Below, piece after piece: positions 1-6,796 of a stretch of DNA of 8,424 nt. The stretch comes from Burkholderiales bacterium (GTDB lineage Bacteria; Pseudomonadota; Gammaproteobacteria; Burkholderiales; Burkholderiaceae_C). A model generated the notes under the pieces. The model made no database searches and was not told the origin of the DNA. It saw only the letters and a program-made list of their open reading frames with translations. Position numbers and translations under genes: made by a program. Numbering within the stretch: the first letter of the stretch is position 1; every line of letters begins with the position of its first letter. The DNA lies in the NCBI GenBank assembly GCA_947474415.1, contig CANJKD010000071.1, positions 1-8,424 of the forward strand, in the 5' to 3' direction.

Positions 1-1061
1 ACGCGGGAATGCACCCAGCGCAGACGGTAATGGATCAAGGTATCGCAGGCCAGCAGCGTGAACAGCAGCAGGCCCTGGAACACACCGGTCAGCGACTTCG
101 GCAGGCCGAGCCGCGACTGCGCGAGTTCCCCGCCGATGTAGAACATACTCATCAGCGCGCCCGAAAAGATGATGCCCACCGGGTGCAACCGGCCCACGTA
201 GGCCACGATGATGGCCGCGAAGCCGTATCCCGCCGGCACATACGGCGTGAGCTGGCCCAGCGGCCCGGCCACTTCCAGCGCGCCGGCCAGCCCGGCCATA
301 CCGCCGGACAGCAGCAAGGCCGTCCACAGTGCCTTGCGTGACGAGAAGCCGGCGTAGCGCGCCGCCGCCGGCGCCAGGCCGCCCACCTGCAACTGGAAGC
401 CGGCATAGGTGCGGAACAGCAGCACCCAGAACGCGCCCACGGCACACAGCGCGATGATGACCCCGATGTTGACCCGGAAGCCGGGGAACAGCTTGGGCAC
501 GTTGGTCGCCTTCAGGAAGGTGATGGTCTGCGGGAAGTTGAAGCCGGCCGGGTCCTTCCAGGGCCCGTAGACCATGTAGCCGAGCACCTGGTCGGCCACG
601 TACACCAGCATCAGGCTGACGAGGATTTCGTTGGCATTGAAGCGGTCGCGCAGGAACGCGACGATGCCGCTCCACAGCATGCCGCCGAGCACGCCGGCCA
701 CCAGCACCGCGCCGACGATCCAGCGGCCGGTGTCCGCGTTCGCAGTCATCGCCACGCCGGCCGCGGCGATGGCGCCGACGACGAACTGGCCCTCGGCGCC
801 GATGTTCCAAACGTTTGATCGGAAGCACACCGCGAGGCCGAGCGCGATCAGGATCAGCGGCGTCGCCTTCATCGCCAGTTCTGTCAGCGCATACACGCTC
901 TTCAGCGGCTCGACGAAGAACACGTACAGGCCGCGCAGCGGGTCCTTGCCGAGCAGCATGAAGAGCACGGTGCCGATGACCACCGTGATGGCGAGCGCCA
1001 GCACCGGCGACATCACCGACATCACCTTCGACGCCTCGGGGCGGGCTTCAAGTTTGAGCAT
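1..1061 (-). CDS. Nucleoside/purine-type ABC transporter permease (YufP/BmpC-like), 3' end beyond window
   Basis: Inner-membrane permease of a predicted purine or nucleoside importer (family of COG4603). I translated 353 codons from the ATG at 1061-1059; the frame is open to the window edge, so the end of the gene is missing, but probably only a few residues, since family members are about 350-365 aa. A short cytoplasmic N-terminus leads into a first hydrophobic segment at about residues 18-38 and a second at about 66-80. The motif NIGAEGQ (residues 86-92) is characteristic of this permease family. ANEILVSLMLVYVA and APAAARYAGFSSRKA, in the middle of the protein, are also family-like. The start is firm: AAGGAG lies 7 nt upstream, inside the last codons of the ATPase gene, and the two genes overlap by 14 bp, indicating translational coupling. 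The substrate is inferred from the adjacent guanine deaminase and xanthine dehydrogenase; sugar permeases of related families are the alternative. Confidence 0.9.
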   Translation of the reverse strand, partial: MLKLEARPEASKVMSVMSPVLALAITVVIGTVLFMLLGKDPLRGLYVFFVEPLKSVYALTELAMKATPLILIALGLAVCFRSNVWNIGAEGQFVVGAIAAAGVAMTANADTGRWIVGAVLVAGVLGGMLWSGIVAFLRDRFNANEILVSLMLVYVADQVLGYMVYGPWKDPAGFNFPQTITFLKATNVPKLFPGFRVNIGVIIALCAVGAFWVLLFRTYAGFQLQVGGLAPAAARYAGFSSRKALWTALLLSGGMAGLAGALEVAGPLGQLTPYVPAGYGFAAIIVAYVGRLHPVGIIFSGALMSMFYIGGELAQSRLGLPKSLTGVFQGLLLFTLLACDTLIHYRLRWVHSR

Positions 1062-2568
1062 GTTCGGTCTCCTTCGATACGGTCCAGAGCCCGCTCATCC
1101 ACTCGCCGATCTGCGGCACCGTGGCCTTCGAGGTCGCGATGCTCGGCGACACCTTGCCCTGCGCGATCACCACCAGCCGGTCGCAGATCTCGAACAGCTC
1201 GTCGAGCTCTTCGCTGACCACCAGCAGCGCGCAACCCTGGTCGCGCAAGCCCAGCAGCTCGCCGCGGATCTGCGCCGCAGCGCCCACGTCCACGCCCCAG
1301 GTCGGCTGCGAGACGATCAGCAGCTTCGGTTTCGCCTCGATCTCGCGCCCGACGATGAACTTTTGCAGGTTGCCGCCCGACAGGCTCTTGGCTGCCGCGT
1401 CCGGCCCCCCGGCCTTGACGTTAAAGCGGCGGATCAGCTCCTGTGCGAGCTTCGCGACTTCGGCCGTGCGCACCCAGCCGGAGCGGCCGACCGCTTCGGT
1501 GCGCGTCAGCAGCGTGTTCGCGGCCAGCGACAGCGTCGGCACGGCACCGCGGCCGAGCCGTTCCTCGGGCACGAAGTGCAGGCCCTCCTTGCGGCGGCGT
1601 CGCGGCGAATGGTTCGAGATGTCCTTGCCGAACAGGTGCACCGAGCCGGCCGGCGAACGCGTGTCTTCGCCCGACAGCGCCGCCATCAGCTCCTGCTGGC
1701 CGTTGCCCGAGACACCGGCGATGCCCAATATTTCGCCGGCCCGGACCTCGAAACGGATGTCGGCCAGGCTCATGCCGAAGTGGTCTTGCTTGGGCAGCGT
1801 GAGGCCGCGCACGTCGAGCACCACGCCGCCGAGCTTGGCCTGGATGTGCTGCAACTGCGGCGGCTCGGCACCGATCATCAGGCGGGACAGGCTGGCATTG
1901 GTTTCGAGTGACGGGTCGACTTCGCCGGTGACCTTGCCGCCGCGCAGCACGGTGCAGTTGTGACACAGCGCACGGATTTCGTCGAGCTTGTGGCTGATGT
2001 AGAGAATGCTCGTGCCTTCGCGGCTGAGTTTGCGCAGCGTGATGAACAGCGTCTCGACCGCCTGCGGCGTGAGCACGGACGTGGGCTCATCGAGGATCAG
2101 CAGCTTCGGCGCGGTCATCAGCGCACGAACGATCTCGACGCGCTGGCGCTCGCCGACCGACAGCGTGTGCACCGGCCGCAGCGGCTCCACCCCCAGGCCG
2201 TATTCCTTCGCGACCTGGGTGATGCGCTGCGTGACCTCGGCGAGCGTGAGCGACTTGTCCAGCCCGAGCCAGACGTTCTCGGCCGCAGTCAGCGTGTCGA
2301 ACAGGCTGAAGTGCTGGAACACCATGCTGATGCCGAGCGTGCGTGCCTCCTGCGGGTTGCGGATGTCGACCGCCTGGCCGTTCCAGCGGATCTCGCCTTC
2401 GTCGGGCCGCACCGCGCCGTAGATCATCTTCATCATGGTCGACTTGCCGGCGCCATTCTCGCCCAGCACGGCGTGGATCTCGCCGGGCTTGACGCGCAGG
2501 TTGACCGCGTCGTTGGCCTTCACGGCCGGGTACTGCTTGCTGATGTTGACGAGTTCGAGTCGGAGCAT
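1048..2568 (-). CDS. Nucleoside/purine-type ABC transporter ATP-binding protein, tandem two-domain (YufO/COG3845-like)
   Basis: Cytoplasmic ATPase driving the importer, with two fused ABC domains in one 506-aa chain, the normal size for this RbsA-like family. Domain 1 (about residues 1-235) has an intact site: Walker A GENGAGKST (36-44), signature LSVGE (136-140), Walker B LLILDEP (156-162) and the switch histidine H193. Domain 2 (about 249-490) keeps a good signature, LSGGNLQKF (396-404). Its Walker A is degenerate (GVSGNGQQE, 285-293, Gln in place of the catalytic Lys), and its Walker B reads LLIVSQPT (416-423), with Ser-Gln in place of Asp-Glu. It should therefore have one hydrolytic site; asymmetric domains are common in this family. 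I chose the ATG at 2568 over the in-frame ATG at 2613 because AAGGA sits 7 nt upstream and the protein then begins at the conserved MLRLELVNISKQYP. The stop overlaps the permease start. The specific substrate is inferred from context. Confidence 0.93.
   Translation of the reverse strand: MLRLELVNISKQYPAVKANDAVNLRVKPGEIHAVLGENGAGKSTMMKMIYGAVRPDEGEIRWNGQAVDIRNPQEARTLGISMVFQHFSLFDTLTAAENVWLGLDKSLTLAEVTQRITQVAKEYGLGVEPLRPVHTLSVGERQRVEIVRALMTAPKLLILDEPTSVLTPQAVETLFITLRKLSREGTSILYISHKLDEIRALCHNCTVLRGGKVTGEVDPSLETNASLSRLMIGAEPPQLQHIQAKLGGVVLDVRGLTLPKQDHFGMSLADIRFEVRAGEILGIAGVSGNGQQELMAALSGEDTRSPAGSVHLFGKDISNHSPRRRRKEGLHFVPEERLGRGAVPTLSLAANTLLTRTEAVGRSGWVRTAEVAKLAQELIRRFNVKAGGPDAAAKSLSGGNLQKFIVGREIEAKPKLLIVSQPTWGVDVGAAAQIRGELLGLRDQGCALLVVSEELDELFEICDRLVVIAQGKVSPSIATSKATVPQIGEWMSGLWTVSKETEHAQT
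1069..1074 (-). promoter_or_regulatory. Shine-Dalgarno of the permease, embedded in the ATPase coding sequence
   Basis: On the minus strand AAGGAG is followed by 7 nt and then the permease ATG at 1061. The site encodes the Lys-Glu of the ATPase C-terminal VSKETEHAQT, so one stretch serves as both coding sequence and ribosome-binding site. It fixes the permease start. Confidence 0.8.
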
Positions 2569-2575
2569 GGGCGTG

Positions 2576-2580
2576 TCCTT
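2576..2580 (-). promoter_or_regulatory. Shine-Dalgarno that decides the ABC ATPase start
   Basis: AAGGA on the minus strand, 7 nt before the ATG at 2568. The longer in-frame start at 2613 lies at the edge of the inverted repeat and has no comparable site, so the shorter protein is preferred. Confidence 0.75.
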
Positions 2581-2615
2581 TTGGGCTCGATAAATCTCAG
2601 GAGACGAACTCACGC

Positions 2616-2708
2616 ACCGCAGAGGCGCAGAGAACGCAGAGGATCGCAGAGAAAGACACTTGAATTGAGTTCCTCTGCGCCGCTCCGCGTTCTCTGCGCC
2701 TCTGCGGT
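2616..2708. repeat. Long imperfect inverted repeat made of CGCAGAG heptamers (REP/MITE-like intergenic element)
   Basis: Two 38-nt arms (2616-2653 and 2671-2708) are complementary at 33 of 38 positions, with the outermost 22 perfectly paired, around a 17-nt AT-richer loop (2654-2670). The left arm has four exact CGCAGAG heptamers (2618-2624, 2626-2632, 2635-2641, 2645-2651) separated by 1, 2 and 3 nt. The right arm has the complement CTCTGCG at 2673-2679, 2692-2698 and 2700-2706, plus one variant CTCCGCG at 2683-2689, separated by 3, 2 and 1 nt. The element fills most of the 153-bp gap between guaD and the ABC ATPase gene, both on the minus strand, so it would be transcribed as a strong stem-loop in any readthrough mRNA. 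There is no following T-run, so it is not a standard Rho-independent terminator. From memory, similar CGCAGAG-rich repeats occur in many environmental bacterial genomes; I could not check this. Confidence 0.9.
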
Positions 2709-2721
2709 AAGCATTCGAGGG

Positions 2722-4050
2722 TCATGGCTTCGCGCCGCGCCGATAGCGTGCGGTGCCGGCGACGAAGGCGGCAGCGAGGTTGCGGTCGTCGGCCAGCGTC
2801 ATCCAGGCGAAGGCGCGCTCGTGCAGGCCGCGCGCGACCTTCATCCTGCGGTGAGCGACCGGATCGGCAGCCCAGTCCCACACGCACACATCGGCCACGC
2901 GGCCGGCTTCGAGCGAGCCGATCTCGTCGGTCAGGTCGAGCGCCTGCGCGGCGCCGAGCGTGGCGGCGTGCAGCGCGCACCAGGCGGTCAGGCGCTGGCC
3001 AGCCATCGCCTGCACCTTGTAGGCGTCGGCCATCGTGCGCAGCATCGACAGGCTGGTGCCGCCGCCGACGTCGCTGGCCAGGCTGACGGCCGCACCGCCG
3101 GCCGCCGCTGCGCGCCAGTCGAACAGGCCGCTGCCGAGGAACAGGTTGGACGACGGGCTGTGCGCGATCTGCGCGCCCGAATCGCGCAGCGCGGCGCGGT
3201 CGGCAGCGTCGATCCAGATGCCATGGGCGAGCACGCTGCGGCGGTGCAGCAGGCCGGCGCGCGCGTAAACGTCGAGGTAGCTGCGCGCCTCGGGGAACAG
3301 CTCGCGTGCCCACGCCACTTCGGCGCGGTTCTCGGCCACGTGGGTCTGCATGTACAGGCTCGCATCGGCCCGGCACAGCGCGCCGGCCATCGCGAGTTGC
3401 GCGGGCGTGCTGGTCGGCGCGAAGCGCACCGTCACCGCGTAGGCGAGGCGCTCATTGCCGTGCCAGCGGTCGATCAAATCAATGCAGTCGCGCTCGGCCT
3501 GATCCACATCGTCGCGCAGGCCGTCTGGCGAGTGGCGATCCTGCAGCACCTTGCCGGCGATCAAGCGCATGCCGCGCGTCTGCGCCGCGCCGAACAGCGC
3601 GTCGACCGAGGTCTTGTGGACGGTGGGGAACGCCACCGCCGCCGTCGTGCCATGGGCCAGCAGCGCATCGACGAACAGCTCGGCACCGGCGCGGGAATGT
3701 TCGGGGTCGACGTAACGCGTCTCGGCCGGGAAGGTGTAGGTGTTGAGCCAGTCGAGCAGTTCGGTGCCATAGCTGGCAATCACGTCGAGCTGCGGCATGT
3801 GGACATGGGAGTCGATGAAGCCGGGCAGGATCAGCTTGCCGGTGTGGTCTTCCTGGGTCCAGCTGGCATCAGGCGCTTCCAGTTGCGCTCCGGCGATTCG
3901 GCCGTTCTCGATCAGCAGCCAGTGGTCGGGCCGGAAGCGCACCGCGGCGGAGTCGACCTCGCCCCAGGCCGGCGCGCCGGTGAAGTCGAACAGGTCGCCG
4001 CGCAGCGCGAGGCGGGCGGGCGGTTTGAGGTTGGCCGGGGTCGTCATCAT
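2722..4050 (-). CDS. guaD: Guanine deaminase
   Basis: Zinc hydrolase of the amidohydrolase superfamily that converts guanine to xanthine and ammonia in the cytoplasm. The 442-aa length is normal for the bacterial and animal-type enzyme. Metal-site motifs are all present: PGFIDSHVHMPQ (H82 and H84), HVAEN (H237, with catalytic E240), LAHGIWID (H276) and SLASDVGGGTS (D327). The guanine-recognition segment VRFAPTS (R209-F210) and IAHSPSSNLFLGSG (295-308) are typical of guanine deaminase rather than of chlorohydrolases or cytosine deaminase. Either of two adjacent ATGs (4050, 4047) could start it; GAGG 7 nt before 4050 favours the first. It lies 89 bp downstream of lysR in the same direction, with a hairpin module between, and ahead of the ABC importer. 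Its product xanthine is the substrate of the divergently encoded xanthine dehydrogenase. No broken motifs were seen. Confidence 0.95.
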   Translation of the reverse strand: MMTTPANLKPPARLALRGDLFDFTGAPAWGEVDSAAVRFRPDHWLLIENGRIAGAQLEAPDASWTQEDHTGKLILPGFIDSHVHMPQLDVIASYGTELLDWLNTYTFPAETRYVDPEHSRAGAELFVDALLAHGTTAAVAFPTVHKTSVDALFGAAQTRGMRLIAGKVLQDRHSPDGLRDDVDQAERDCIDLIDRWHGNERLAYAVTVRFAPTSTPAQLAMAGALCRADASLYMQTHVAENRAEVAWARELFPEARSYLDVYARAGLLHRRSVLAHGIWIDAADRAALRDSGAQIAHSPSSNLFLGSGLFDWRAAAAGGAAVSLASDVGGGTSLSMLRTMADAYKVQAMAGQRLTAWCALHAATLGAAQALDLTDEIGSLEAGRVADVCVWDWAADPVAHRRMKVARGLHERAFAWMTLADDRNLAAAFVAGTARYRRGAKP

Positions 4051-4061
4051 GCGAACGCCTC
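4043..4061. repeat. Imperfect direct repeat, copy A (guaD ribosome-binding site and start)
   Basis: This 19-bp segment matches 4136-4154 at 17 of 19 positions, in the same orientation and offset by exactly 93 bp. On the minus strand both read GAGGCGT, two variable bases, then GCATGATGAC. In this copy the ATGATGAC contains the two possible guaD starts. Confidence 0.75.
4058..4061 (-). promoter_or_regulatory. Shine-Dalgarno of guaD, inside a direct-repeat copy
   Basis: GAGG on the minus strand, 7 nt before the ATG at 4050. The site belongs to the 19-bp segment at 4043-4061 that is repeated almost exactly at the end of lysR. Confidence 0.55.
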
Positions 4062-4135
4062 AGGCCTCCCGCCGGGCCGCCCCAAGGGAAGGCCTGCGCC
4101 CCCTTGGGGGGCAGGAGCGTAGCGACGCGGGGGCT
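4062..4135. repeat. GC-rich intergenic hairpin module between lysR and guaD
   Basis: This 74-bp spacer contains a stem of 4077-4088 (CCGCCCCAAGGG) with 4101-4112 (CCCTTGGGGGGC), pairing at 10 of 12 positions including the inner nine, around a 12-nt loop. A competing 7-bp pairing joins CAGGCCT (4061-4067) with AGGCCTG (4090-4096), so two mutually exclusive folds are possible. The tail GCAGGAGCGTAGCGACGCGG (4111-4130) resembles, from memory, a repeat seen between many genes in Comamonadaceae and related Burkholderiales. There is no T-run on either strand, so simple termination is not supported. The module is bounded on both sides by the 19-bp direct repeat. Confidence 0.75.
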
Positions 4136-4154
4136 GTCATCATGCAGACGCCTC
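4136..4154. repeat. Imperfect direct repeat, copy B (end of lysR)
   Basis: Second copy of the 19-bp segment. On the minus strand it encodes the last residues of the regulator and its TGA stop (4142-4140), read in a different frame from guaD in copy A. It still contains an apparent vestigial GAGG...ATGATGAC start-site arrangement. Confidence 0.75.
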
Positions 4155-5135
4155 GGCGCGGCGCGGCATGCCGTGGCCGGGGAGCTTGCGCGCCACATCA
4201 CGCACCTGCTCACGCAGCCAGCGGCCCGACGCGGACGCGTGCGTGAGTTCGTGCCAGAGCTGGTAATAGGTCAAAGGGGGAAACGGCACCGGGCAACGCA
4301 CGATGCGCACCGGCAGCGCATCGACATAACGGGAGCAGAATTGCCGGCCCGTGGTCAGCACCAGCAAGCTTTGCGCCACCATCAGCGGGATCAGGCTGAA
4401 GTGCGCGCTGCGCACCATCACGTCGCGCCGCACGCCGAGCGAGGCCAGGTGCTCGTCGATCACGCCGGGCGACGCGCCGTGCACACCCGCATGCAGCGGC
4501 ATCGGCGCCACGTGCTCGCAGGCCAGGTAGCGCTCGGGCGACCAGGCGCGCGTGGTGGACGAGCGAACCGCCGGGTGGTCAACGGCCACGAGGCAGACGA
4601 TCTCGTCGGACATCAGCCGCCCGAGGTGCAGTTCTTCCGGCGGCTTGAGCCAGTTGCCGATCACCAGGTCGACCTCGGCCGCGGCCAGGCTGCGGCGGTA
4701 GTCGAACGCGCCCGACAGCGGCATCAGCTCGATACGCACCGTCGGCGCCACGCGCTTCAGCTGCGCCACGAGTTCAGGCAGGAACAGCGGGTCGAGGTAG
4801 TCACTGGCGGCGATGCGAAAGGTGGCGGTGCTGGCCAGCGGGTCGAAGCCGCGCTGGTGAGCGCGCGGGCTGAAGAGCAGGTCCGCATCTTGCAAGATGC
4901 GGGTGGCAGGTTCCAGCAGGCGCAGCGCCGTTTCGGTAGGCGCCATGGTGTTGCCGGCGCGCACCAGCAACGGGTCTCCGGTCAGCGCACGCAGCCGCTT
5001 CAGCTGGGCACTCACGGCGGGCTGCGTGCTTTGCAAGCGCATGGCGGCCCGGGAGACACTGCGTTCGGTGATCAAGGTCTTCAGCACCCGAATGAGGAAG
5101 ATTTCGATCTTGTCGAAGTCCACGCGTTGCGTCAT
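4140..5135 (-). CDS. LysR-type transcriptional regulator, probable regulator of the purine catabolic genes
   Basis: A 331-aa DNA-binding regulator. The N-terminal winged helix-turn-helix covers about residues 8-67, with the recognition region SVSRAAMRLQSTQPAVSAQLKRL (26-48, shown here as two joined halves: SVSRAAMRLQ and STQPAVSAQLKRL), followed by the conserved GDPLLVRAGN...PTETA. A periplasmic-binding-protein-like effector domain follows (about 95-305), with FRIAASDYLDPLFLPELV at its start. The start ATG at 5135 is the only methionine close to the conserved N-terminus. The frame stays open far upstream, but that extension is antisense to xdhA and is not protein-like. No good Shine-Dalgarno is visible before the ATG. 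The gene is divergent from xdhA with a 96-bp spacer and heads the arm containing guaD, so autoregulation and xdhAB control are likely. An inducer such as xanthine, hypoxanthine or urate is inference only. Confidence 0.9.
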   Translation of the reverse strand: MTQRVDFDKIEIFLIRVLKTLITERSVSRAAMRLQSTQPAVSAQLKRLRALTGDPLLVRAGNTMAPTETALRLLEPATRILQDADLLFSPRAHQRGFDPLASTATFRIAASDYLDPLFLPELVAQLKRVAPTVRIELMPLSGAFDYRRSLAAAEVDLVIGNWLKPPEELHLGRLMSDEIVCLVAVDHPAVRSSTTRAWSPERYLACEHVAPMPLHAGVHGASPGVIDEHLASLGVRRDVMVRSAHFSLIPLMVAQSLLVLTTGRQFCSRYVDALPVRIVRCPVPFPPLTYYQLWHELTHASASGRWLREQVRDVARKLPGHGMPRRAEASA

Positions 5136-5231
5136 ACGGTAATCAGAATATTCACTATGCGTTTGACTGTATACCCTGACGGCTGAAAACGGGCTAAGTT
5201 CCCGAACAGCCCCGACCCTGCGAGCCTGCCC
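5136..5231. promoter_or_regulatory. Divergent lysR/xdhA promoter-operator region
   Basis: This 96-bp spacer separates two divergent starts. Its left half (about 5136-5176) is distinctly AT-richer than the surrounding sequence. It contains the perfect 8-bp palindrome GAATATTC (5146-5153) and an imperfect dyad TATGC-N8-GTATA (5156-5173), both plausible LysR contacts though neither is a clean consensus box. A possible plus-strand -35, TTGACT (5163-5168), matches the sigma-70 consensus at 5 of 6, but the -10 about 17 bp downstream is poor (around AAAACG), as expected for an activator-dependent promoter. On the minus strand TATACA and TATTCT, 17 bp apart, could serve lysR. Function follows from position and composition; the exact elements are guesses. 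Confidence 0.6.
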
Positions 5232-6782
<1,551 letters not shown>

Positions 6783-6796
6783 AGCGGAATCCGGCG

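Noticed and set aside
631..1911. 426-aa plus-strand frame opposite the permease and ATPase
   Set aside because: It is opposite two convincing transporter genes and shows no domain.
2569..2613. Longer ATPase start at 2613
   Set aside because: It adds 15 residues not typical of the family and starts at the edge of the repeat. The ATG at 2568 has AAGGA 7 nt upstream.
2616..2708. CRISPR array or Rho-independent terminator
   Set aside because: The repeats are 7 nt with 1-3 nt spacers in inverted arms, unlike CRISPR. The stem is not followed by a T-run on either strand.
2722..2724. Frameshift or truncation of guaD by the neighbouring repeat
   Set aside because: The gene has full family length with all metal ligands and ends at TGA before the repeat, so the element does not disrupt it.
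2597..3376. 259-aa minus-strand frame whose end reads through the heptamer repeat (ILCVLCASAV)
   Set aside because: It lies in another frame of guaD. The Cys-rich tail is just the translation of the CTCTGCG repeat, a common source of false hypothetical proteins.
1960..4122. 720-aa plus-strand open frame across the ATPase, the inverted repeat and guaD
   Set aside because: It is antisense to two well-supported genes, runs through an intergenic repeat, is rich in Arg, Ala, Gln and His with no domain, and has no ribosome-binding site. It is a codon-bias shadow in GC-rich DNA.
4104..5186. 360-aa plus-strand frame opposite lysR
   Set aside because: It is antisense to a clear LysR gene and made of His/Gln/Arg/Ala-rich shadow sequence.
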